Shown here: positions 1 to 5,912 of the stretch, one piece after another | Position numbering within the stretch: position 1 is the stretch's first letter | How the letters are laid out: every line of letters starts with the position of its first letter | DNA from: Gammaproteobacteria bacterium | GTDB lineage: Bacteria > Pseudomonadota > Gammaproteobacteria > Enterobacterales > Alteromonadaceae | Assembly (NCBI GenBank): GCA_027484495.1 | Contig: JAIXSW010000309.1 | Coordinates: forward strand, 1 to 7,034 | Direction of reading: 5' to 3' | Length of the DNA: 7,034 nt | The notes under the pieces: model-generated | What the model was told of the DNA's origin: nothing | Databases searched by the model: none | What the model saw: the letters and a program-made list of their open reading frames with translations, nothing else | Made by a program: the position numbers and the translations under genes

Positions 1-2352
1 AATAACAGCGCCGACGCTATCGGGATACTCAAACAAAAACACGTCAATCTGATCTTAACGGAAATTGAGATCGGTGGCATTGATGGCTGGCGGCTCGCGC
101 GATTGGTTAGAGCCAACGTGTTGAAATGTGAAGAAAAAACCCCAATTATCCTGCTCAGTACCACCTACTGTGAACGGATCACTGAAACGACCGCCCGGGC
201 TTATGGTATCGATTTGGTACTGCCAAAAGAGCAGGTCGAACAAATACCGCTAATTGTTGCGCGTTTTCAACAAGCTGAACAACGCTTACAACAGCGTCAG
301 ACCATTTTGATTGTCGAAGATGATGCTGATATCGCCGAATTAGCGAAAAGAATTTTGCTGCCAAATTATGACGTTGAGATCGCAGTCACCGGGCCGCAAG
401 CCGTCGAGATGTACCAGCGTAGCCGCAGTTATGCATTAGTGTTGCTGGATGTGATGCTGCCTGAGCTGAATGGTCAGGAAGTATTAGCTGAAATTATGCG
501 GCTGAATCCGAAGCAATCGGTCGTCGTGATGACAGCGCATGGCGGCATTGAATTAGCCGAGCAAATGATGCTGCAAGGCGCCGCTGATTTTGTGAATAAG
601 CCGTTTCGTGCAGAACAACTGCGCCGTGTGATTGACGTCGCAGCGATGCGCGAAGATTTCCTGATCAGTAACGAACAATTTAAGCAAAAAGTGCAGCAAC
701 TGGCCGGTAGCGAAGAGCGCTACCGCGACCTGTCGGAAGTGCATCAGCGCGTTCTCGATCACGTGTCTACGGTGTTAATGGAACTCACCAGCGATGGCAC
801 TATTAAGTTTGCGAACCGGGCCTGGTACGACCTGACAGCGCGTAGTGCTGTGGCCGACCCCACATCCTTTTTGCATTTTTTGCGGCCGGCAGATCAGGCG
901 CTGGTGCAGGCTCAATTGGCCGCGATATGTGCAGGCGACCTTGAACAGTGGCGCTCGGAACTGCAATTGGCGCAGCCGAGTTTTTGGATGTCACTGAATA
1001 TGGCGGCGCTGCCTGATAAAATCTCAGGCGTCACCGTGACTTTAGAAAACATTGATGAGCGGAAAAAAGCCGAGCAAGAACTGCAGCATCTGGCATTGCA
1101 CGATCCGCTGACCGGCCTGTACAACCGCCACTTCAGCGATCGAGAGCTGATGCGCATTGCGGCGCTGGCCAGCGACCAACAATCCCATGCCTTAATGTAT
1201 ATTGATTTGGACCATTTCAAGGTGGTGAATGACTCCCATGGCCATTCACAAGGCGACGCTATTTTACGCGAAGTGGCCAACAGGTTAGCAATGGGGCTCA
1301 GCGCTGACGATTTGTTATGCCGGGTTGGCGGTGATGAATTTGTCGTGATATCGCCTGCCAAAACCTTAGAGCAGGCGAACGAATTAGCCACGCGGCTTTG
1401 TGTCGCGCTGGATGCGCAACCCTATCGCTTGATGGACAAAGTGTATACCTTAAGCTGCAGTATTGGTGTGACCATTGTTGATGGCAGCCAGCCCGATGCC
1501 CAAGTCTACTTACAACAAGCAGATATCGCCTTGTATGTTGCCAAGGCCAAAGGCCGCAACAGAGCACATTGTTATAGCGTCAGCGATGCCGCCAGTGACA
1601 AGTTGCGCAACTCGTTACAGTGGGCGCAGCAGTTGCGTGAAGCCATAGTGAACGATCAAATTGTCATGCATTTTCAACCCATTATGTGCGTGCGTACTGG
1701 CGAGATAGTCTACTTCGAGGCTTTAGTCCGCTTAAATTTAAACGGTCACATTGTCTATCCCGGTGAGTTTATTCAGGCACTGGAACAGGTCGAAGACATC
1801 AATCTGTTGGATCATCAGGTCATTGGTAAAACCATTGAGATGATGAGTTGTCATCCGGTGTTGAAAAAAGTCGCTATCAACCTGTCAGCGCAGGCGTTTC
1901 GTGACGAACGTCTGGTACCCTGGATTGAACAAACGCTGCTGAAGTATCAGGTCGAACCCAGTCGTGTGGTGTTTGAACTGACAGAAACCGCCAGCCTGAA
2001 CAACATTGCCGGTACCTGCGCGATGTTTAATCAATTGAACCGATTGGGTTGTGAATTTTCTATCGACGATTTTGGTACCGGATTTAGTACCTTCAGTTAC
2101 ATCAAACAACTACCCGCCAGCAGCATCAAAATTGACGGTTCTTTTGTCAAAAACATGCATCAGGACACGATGGATTTTGTGCTGGTCAAAGCCATGGCCG
2201 AAATTGCCCATGCACTGGGCCGCAAATCGGTTGCTGAATTTGTCGAAAATGAACAAATTCTGACCTTGCTGCAACAACTCGGTGTCGACTACGCGCAGGG
2301 TTACCATATCAGTAAACCGATGCCGATTGATCTTCTGGAAAAGACTTTCTAA
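1..2352 (+). CDS. Two-receiver PAS-GGDEF-EAL cyclic-di-GMP signalling protein (5' partial)
   Basis: Cytoplasmic regulator that probably makes and/or degrades cyclic di-GMP in response to phosphorylation. The frame is open from base 1, so the true start is upstream; a TTG at 103 is internal, because receiver sequence continues before it. Counting from the first visible codon (783 codons): receiver 1 spans about 1-80 and receiver 2 about 101-215, with acidic EDD at 106-108, phospho-acceptor D150 (LLDVMLP), T178 and K200. A helical linker and PAS-like region follow to about 350, then GGDEF from about 365 (DPLTGLYNR 368-376, metal Asp D402, GGDEF 443-447) and EAL from about 535. The EAL catalytic set looks complete: EAL 573-575, N627, E659, D689/D690, K710, E746. 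Oddities: receiver 1 has Glu21 where the phospho-acceptor Asp is expected, and the GGDEF inhibitory RxxD reads SADD (434-437). Both output domains therefore look potentially active; net activity cannot be read from sequence. No membrane segment is seen. No specific gene name is recognised. Confidence 0.95.
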   Translation, partial: NNSADAIGILKQKHVNLILTEIEIGGIDGWRLARLVRANVLKCEEKTPIILLSTTYCERITETTARAYGIDLVLPKEQVEQIPLIVARFQQAEQRLQQRQTILIVEDDADIAELAKRILLPNYDVEIAVTGPQAVEMYQRSRSYALVLLDVMLPELNGQEVLAEIMRLNPKQSVVVMTAHGGIELAEQMMLQGAADFVNKPFRAEQLRRVIDVAAMREDFLISNEQFKQKVQQLAGSEERYRDLSEVHQRVLDHVSTVLMELTSDGTIKFANRAWYDLTARSAVADPTSFLHFLRPADQALVQAQLAAICAGDLEQWRSELQLAQPSFWMSLNMAALPDKISGVTVTLENIDERKKAEQELQHLALHDPLTGLYNRHFSDRELMRIAALASDQQSHALMYIDLDHFKVVNDSHGHSQGDAILREVANRLAMGLSADDLLCRVGGDEFVVISPAKTLEQANELATRLCVALDAQPYRLMDKVYTLSCSIGVTIVDGSQPDAQVYLQQADIALYVAKAKGRNRAHCYSVSDAASDKLRNSLQWAQQLREAIVNDQIVMHFQPIMCVRTGEIVYFEALVRLNLNGHIVYPGEFIQALEQVEDINLLDHQVIGKTIEMMSCHPVLKKVAINLSAQAFRDERLVPWIEQTLLKYQVEPSRVVFELTETASLNNIAGTCAMFNQLNRLGCEFSIDDFGTGFSTFSYIKQLPASSIKIDGSFVKNMHQDTMDFVLVKAMAEIAHALGRKSVAEFVENEQILTLLQQLGVDYAQGYHISKPMPIDLLEKTF

Positions 2353-2375
2353 TTCATAGCCTTACTTAGTGCGCC

Positions 2376-2384
2376 TGCTGTAAT
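2376..2384 (+). promoter_or_regulatory. Possible extended -10 promoter for the ThDP enzyme gene
   Basis: TGC followed by TGTAAT matches an extended -10 element (TGn plus a hexamer one base from TATAAT). No convincing -35 lies 16-18 bases upstream, as is common for extended -10 promoters. Transcription would start near 2391, just before the inverted repeat at 2400-2453, giving a leader of about 65 bases. A weaker alternative is TGA-TATACC at 2399-2407, which would start transcription inside the repeat. Assigned by eye only. Confidence 0.3.
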
Positions 2385-2399
2385 TTTAACCACTTCTGT

Positions 2400-2453
2400 G
2401 ATATACCCTATAGCTGAGGTAACAGCACCTCGGTACGATTCATAAGGTATATC
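2400..2453 (+). promoter_or_regulatory. Long inverted repeat / leader hairpin enclosing the ribosome-binding site
   Basis: GATATACC (2400-2407) is perfectly complementary to GGTATATC (2446-2453). After one mismatch the pairing continues for three bases (2409-2411 with 2442-2444). Inside lies a second stem, CTGAGGT (2414-2420) with ACCTCGG (2427-2433), including one G-T wobble and a six-base loop. The Shine-Dalgarno sequence TAAGG (2443-2447, eight bases before the ATG at 2456) lies in the 3' arm of the outer stem. If the leader RNA folds this way, ribosome access would be restricted. The same symmetry could instead be a protein operator, and the inner stem could help end transcription from the upstream gene, although no T-run follows. 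The repeat is directly visible; its function is inferred. Confidence 0.5.
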
Positions 2454-2455
2454 CA

Positions 2456-4240
2456 ATGCATGATCTTTCAGTGGAGCAAGGACAGCGGATAGACAAGGAA
2501 TTAGTGACTTATGCCGATCTATTGGTCGAATATTTAAATATATTGGGTGTTGAATATGTGTTTGGCGTGCCCGGAGGCGCGATAGAGCCACTGTTTAATG
2601 CACTAGCCCGCAGTGAAAGACGCGGCGGCGTGCGCGCAGTGGTTGCCCGACACGAAGCCGGCGCAGCATTTATGGCAGACGGTTACGCCAGAGAAACCGG
2701 CAAATTAGGCGTCTGCTGTGCGACCACCGGTCCAGGCGCCACCAATTTGTTGACCGGTGTTGCCAGTGCCTACGCAGACAATGTGCCGATGCTGGTGATC
2801 ACCGCCCAAACGCCATTGCCGAAATTCGGCCGGCGCGCCTTGCAGGATTCATCCTGCGCAGCCATCGACATTGTCGGTATCTTCCGCCACTGTACCCGTT
2901 ATAACTCTTTGGTGAGCCACCAGGAGCAGCTGGAAAACAAACTGATCGCGGCGGTGATGGCCAGTAGCCGAATTCCGGCCGGGCCTGTGCATATCTCAAT
3001 ACCCTCCGATATTTTGCGTTCCGATGCCGGCTATTTGCCAAAAGTAAAACCAGAACTCCTGACACAACAATTCCAGCTGACCGATAAGGTCGGGTTGGAA
3101 AAACTGATCCAGGAATTGTCTCAGGCCAAGCATATCGCTTTGTTTATCGGCGACGGTTGCAAAGATGCGTCTTCCTCAATCATGCAACTTGCAACATTAC
3201 TAAATGCACCGTTTGTATCAGGTCCGATGGGCAAACGCTGGGTCGACGAAACGCACCCGCTGTATCGGGGCGTGTTCGGTTTTGCCGGCCATAGCAGCGC
3301 TGCTGAGCTGTTGTCTGATGTCGATGGAAAACTCGACCTGGTGCTGGCGATTGGTGCTGCGCTGGGAGAGCTCGGCACCAGCGGCTGGTCGGAAGAATTG
3401 ATTAATCACCGGCTGATCCATATTGATTCGAGTGTTGAACATTTCACCCGTTCACCAATGGCCCGCCTGCATGTCTGCGGATCTTTGCCGGCCATTTTTA
3501 AGAAGTTGGTCGATGAAGTGCAGCAAGCGCAGAAAAAATGGGGGAAATGCTGGCCGGATTTTGGCGGAGTTGCCGACCTGAATGCACTGGGCGGCCGCAG
3601 CGTCTGGCGCGATGCGGATGCGATGACACATAGATCCGTGCCATTAAAACCACAAACGCTGTTTTGCCACCTTGCCCGTTCGCTACCGGTGGATAGCCGC
3701 TTCTTTGCCGATGCCGGCAATGCCTGGGCCTGGGCGATCCATTATTATCAACGTCCCGAGTGCAACGGCAAATTTCATATCGCGATGGGACTTGGTTCCA
3801 TGGCTTGGGCTATTGGCGCGGTTATCGGTTCGGCGCTCGGTGATGCCAGCCGTTCACCGCATATCTGTGTCACCGGCGATGGTGCTTACCTGATGAGCGC
3901 GCAGGAAATCACCGTGGCAAAACAACAAAACCTGCCAATTTTGTTTATCGTACTCAACGATGGCGTGATGGGGATGGTGATGCATGGTCAGCGTTTGGGC
4001 AACGCCGAAGCGGTTGGATTTGAGCTCGGGCGCGTGAATTATGCGCAAATGGCCCAGGCTATGGGTATAGATGCCGTTGTGATTGAATCGTTCGAGCAGC
4101 TACAGCTTATCGATCTAAATAGTATCTTTTCTGGTGATGGCCCAACCTTGCTGGACGTGCGGATTGATCGGGAGGAGATCCCACCGATGCTGTCACGCGT
4201 GCAAAGTCTGCAAAATGTATCGATGACACCGGGCGGGTAA
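2456..4240 (+). CDS. Thiamine-diphosphate-dependent enzyme, acetolactate synthase large-subunit-like
   Basis: A 594-residue cytoplasmic enzyme of the IlvB/pyruvate-oxidase fold, expected to use ThDP and Mg2+ for 2-oxo-acid decarboxylation or carboligation. The usual three domains are visible. The N-terminal pyrimidine-binding domain (about 18-185) has VFGVPGG (35-41), the ThDP-activating Glu67 in ARHEAGAAFMADGYAR, TTGPGATNLLTG (90-101) and PAGPVHISIPSD (174-185). A central domain covers about 205-350. The C-terminal PP-binding domain has MGLGSMAWAIG (444-454) and the metal/ThDP motif GDG (474-476) to ND (501-502). Length is normal for the family. The ATG at 2456 is chosen for its TAAGG eight bases upstream, and it leaves a usual lead-in before the fold. 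No ilvN/ilvM-like small subunit follows; the next genes are convergent. The AHAS motif GMVxQWQ reads GMVMHGQ (506-512), with Gly511 replacing the specificity Trp, and NN reads ND. It is therefore more likely a specialised ThDP enzyme than the housekeeping AHAS; the substrate is unknown, so no symbol is given. Confidence 0.9.
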   Translation: MHDLSVEQGQRIDKELVTYADLLVEYLNILGVEYVFGVPGGAIEPLFNALARSERRGGVRAVVARHEAGAAFMADGYARETGKLGVCCATTGPGATNLLTGVASAYADNVPMLVITAQTPLPKFGRRALQDSSCAAIDIVGIFRHCTRYNSLVSHQEQLENKLIAAVMASSRIPAGPVHISIPSDILRSDAGYLPKVKPELLTQQFQLTDKVGLEKLIQELSQAKHIALFIGDGCKDASSSIMQLATLLNAPFVSGPMGKRWVDETHPLYRGVFGFAGHSSAAELLSDVDGKLDLVLAIGAALGELGTSGWSEELINHRLIHIDSSVEHFTRSPMARLHVCGSLPAIFKKLVDEVQQAQKKWGKCWPDFGGVADLNALGGRSVWRDADAMTHRSVPLKPQTLFCHLARSLPVDSRFFADAGNAWAWAIHYYQRPECNGKFHIAMGLGSMAWAIGAVIGSALGDASRSPHICVTGDGAYLMSAQEITVAKQQNLPILFIVLNDGVMGMVMHGQRLGNAEAVGFELGRVNYAQMAQAMGIDAVVIESFEQLQLIDLNSIFSGDGPTLLDVRIDREEIPPMLSRVQSLQNVSMTPGG

Positions 4241-4248
4241 TGCAGCCT

Positions 4249-4269
4249 GCCCGACACGCATCGGGCTAC
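4249..4269 (-). repeat. REP-like element: GTAG followed by a short palindrome
   Basis: Read on the minus strand, GTAG (4269-4266) leads into a hairpin of six pairs, GCCCGA (4249-4254) with TCGGGC (4261-4266), and a six-base loop. A GTAG tetranucleotide at the foot of a GC-rich palindrome in an intergenic space is the hallmark of REP sequences mobilised by RAYT transposases. Only one copy is visible and no transposase gene is present, so this could be an ordinary hairpin. Confidence 0.35.
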
Positions 4270-4280
4270 AAGTCAGCATT

Positions 4281-4309
4281 GCTCCACCAGGCGCTTGGGC
4301 CGGTGGAGC
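4281..4309. terminator. Candidate bidirectional terminator hairpin between convergent genes
   Basis: GCTCCACC (4281-4288) pairs perfectly with GGTGGAGC (4302-4309). Three more pairs (GGC 4290-4292 with GCC 4299-4301) can form beyond a single bulged A. The hairpin sits between the stop codons of the ThDP enzyme (4240) and citrate-synthase-like protein B (4339), where transcription from both sides should end. There is no T-run on either strand, so it is not a classical intrinsic terminator; it may act as a processing stop or be part of a two-hairpin repeat with the element at 4249-4269. Confidence 0.45.
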
Positions 4310-4338
4310 TCACAGTGTGTGCTGCGGGCCTTGCAACG

Positions 4339-5175
4339 TTAAAGTTCCCGCTCAGGCACAGGGCGCGGCGCTATCCCATCGTAACGGACGTCCTGACATT
4401 GTAGTGCCAGGAAACTATGTTGCGGTTGCTGCAGTTGATCGATATAACAAGCCGTGACGCCACTTGCCACACAGAGATTTTTAATCCGGTAAACATCGTC
4501 CGGTGTAAAACCCTGATCTGACATGAACGCGGCAGTGTAGCCACCAATATTGATCCCCATGCCATAAGTTGCCAGTAAATAGTCTGACAGCTGATTCGCC
4601 AGCGTCAGATGCGGGCCATCGGCAAATCCCAGTGCAGTCGTCATGTTCCGGTGGGGCTCTATCCGCTCATCATGGCGGGATACAGGCCGGGCAAAGCCAA
4701 TGATTGCAGGTTTGCCGTGACGAAGCGGCACACTGGACACCAGCTCCTCTAACGTCATGCCGGCTTGAATTTGTTGGACTGCGCGCTGGATGAACTGCAT
4801 GGCCAACCTGGAAGTCAGGCTGCCGCCATAAGCGCGGGAGTCGGCGGCCAGACAGCCTGCCGCTGTTGCCGCACTCGGGCTGGTCTGCATTTGACCGGCA
4901 AAAGCACCCACCTGATTGCACCAAATCCGCGCATCAGGATAACTCATCACCATAAAGTTATTTTCCAGCCAACAGGCCAGTTCAGCACTGATCAGGCGTC
5001 CGGTCGCGTTCAGCACCAAGACCTGCATGTAGCTCTTTTGCATAAATAAATCATGCAATAACGAGTACTGCCGGATCTGCACATCGTCGCCACCAACCCA
5101 TTTCCCAATTTTGGTGACAATGCGGCCGCGGCGGGCGTCCCATAAGGCGTATTTATTGGTCTTGTTGGAATTCAT
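4339..5175 (-). CDS. Citrate-synthase-family protein B, catalytically degenerate
   Basis: A 278-residue protein with the short layout of the citryl-CoA-lyase-type citrate-synthase fold; full citrate synthases have about 370-430 residues. Landmarks recognised by eye: an N-terminal strand region and a helix ending in NATGRLIS (56-63), equivalent to LLxGELPT; a Y116-G-G element equivalent to HGGA; GFARP (160-164) with DER (169-171), equivalent to GFGHP...DPR; and NIG (209-211) followed by a C-terminal helix, equivalent to NVD. All three catalytic residues of citrate synthase are thus replaced: His to Tyr116, His to Arg163 and Asp to Gly211. The Arg of DxR is kept. No signal peptide is seen, so it is probably cytoplasmic. 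The start at 5175 is chosen because GGATGA lies just upstream; an in-frame ATG at 5184 is equally possible (281 aa). The longer upstream frame runs through protein A's coding sequence and is not credible. The start overlaps the end of protein A by 23 bases, implying coupled translation. Family membership is inferred without a database search; the function is unknown. Confidence 0.8.
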   Translation of the reverse strand: MNSNKTNKYALWDARRGRIVTKIGKWVGGDDVQIRQYSLLHDLFMQKSYMQVLVLNATGRLISAELACWLENNFMVMSYPDARIWCNQVGAFAGQMQTSPSAATAAGCLAADSRAYGGSLTSRLAMQFIQRAVQQIQAGMTLEELVSSVPLRHGKPAIIGFARPVSRHDERIEPHRNMTTALGFADGPHLTLANQLSDYLLATYGMGINIGGYTAAFMSDQGFTPDDVYRIKNLCVASGVTACYIDQLQQPQHSFLALQCQDVRYDGIAPRPVPEREL

Positions 5176-5911
5176 AGTCGTCATCCGACAGTAAAGGCGA
5201 GTCTGTGATCGGTCTGTGAGTTTGTTCCATACCATGGGCCAACAAACCCGGTGCACGCAGCAGCTGAAACAGCCCAATGCTTTCGCGTTTACCGATACCC
5301 AAATCTAAACAACAGGCCGCACATAAACCGACGTCTAAGATGCCTTGCTGCAGCGACTGCCAATGCGACTGCAGTTGCTCGCATAGCCGCAGGGCCGGGC
5401 CTGCGGCCGGCAAACTGCTGAGCTGTGCCAGTAAGCGTGCCTGAAGTGGGTCAATGCCGGCATACACCTGACCGAAACCTGCCGGTAGTGGCTGTTGCGC
5501 CGGTTGGAAATCATTCTGTGTCAGACAGTCTTGCAGCGCTTGCCAGGCTTCGGCAACCGCTGCGGCCCCCTGACGTTCTCCCCCCAGCACTTGTAAACCA
5601 ATCGGCAGCAAATGTTCTGGCCGTGCTTTGCTGATGGCTGCAGTCATCACTGCACGGGTCGCGGGATGGCGAGGGCCGGCATTACACAAGGCGATCTGTA
5701 ACTGTGTCAGTAATTGGGCTTGTGCTGCGGTTGGCAGCTCGCCGGTCAGTAATAAATACAACACGTCGGTAAAGCTGCGCTTTTGCATCAGTTCGACTAG
5801 CTCATAGCCGAAAATGTGTTGCTGCACCGCTCCATAAGGATTATCTGCCGCCGCGACTTCTGCGGTGATTTGTGTACTGGCTTGCTTGGCGTAAACAAAG
5901 TCTTTAGTCAT
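5153..5911 (-). CDS. Citrate-synthase-family protein A (short citryl-CoA-lyase-type fold), both catalytic His replaced
   Basis: A 252-residue cytoplasmic protein in which the citrate-synthase family order is clear: FGYELVELMQKRSF (34-47) and VLYLLLTGELPT (50-61), as in the typical RGYdi..La...sf..v.yLLl.GelP stretch; GPRHPATRAVMTAAIS (79-94); LGGERQGAAA (109-118) at the HGGA position; GFGQVYAGIDP (145-155) at the GFGHPVYxxxDPR position; LDVGLCAA (192-199) with D193 at the NVD position; and LLRAPGLLAHGMEQ (217-230), with R219 and H226 like the RxxGWxAHxxE end. Citrate synthase joins or cleaves an acyl-CoA and a 2-oxo acid using His, His and Asp. Here the two His are Gln114 and Gln148, Asp is retained (D193), and DPR reads DPL. 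The length fits the short citryl-CoA-lyase form. The tail is acidic. The ATG at 5911 lies one base after the receptor stop, with only a weak ribosome-binding site, so translation is probably coupled. Activity is uncertain: it may be a modified lyase/synthase or an acyl-CoA-binding partner of protein B. Confidence 0.85.
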   Translation of the reverse strand: MTKDFVYAKQASTQITAEVAAADNPYGAVQQHIFGYELVELMQKRSFTDVLYLLLTGELPTAAQAQLLTQLQIALCNAGPRHPATRAVMTAAISKARPEHLLPIGLQVLGGERQGAAAVAEAWQALQDCLTQNDFQPAQQPLPAGFGQVYAGIDPLQARLLAQLSSLPAAGPALRLCEQLQSHWQSLQQGILDVGLCAACCLDLGIGKRESIGLFQLLRAPGLLAHGMEQTHRPITDSPLLSDDDYEFQQDQ

Positions 5912-5912
5912 C

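Noticed and set aside
103..105. TTG at 103 as the start of the signalling protein
   Set aside because: In-frame receiver-domain sequence continues upstream to base 1, so this is an internal Leu codon.
912..1391. 159-codon open frame on the minus strand
   Set aside because: It lies entirely inside the PAS-GGDEF coding sequence on the other strand, and its translation is rich in Ser/Cys/Arg with no recognisable domain.
2411..2450. Possible thiamine-diphosphate riboswitch, suggested by CTGAG and ACCT in front of a ThDP enzyme
   Set aside because: The region is far too short, lacks the conserved helices and second sensor arm, and such riboswitches control thiamine synthesis or transport rather than ThDP-using enzymes. 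A simple hairpin explains the bases.
2456..4240. Naming the ThDP enzyme ilvB or ilvG
   Set aside because: There is no small-subunit gene and the diagnostic GMVxQWQ tryptophan is replaced, so a biosynthetic AHAS symbol is not supported.
4765..5049. 94-codon plus-strand open frame
   Set aside because: It is the antisense shadow of protein B with no ribosome-binding site or recognisable domain.
5176..5277. Upstream extension of protein B (34 extra residues)
   Set aside because: The extension is Cys/Trp-rich, reads the protein A coding region out of frame and adds nothing family-like; starts at 5175 or 5184 fit better.
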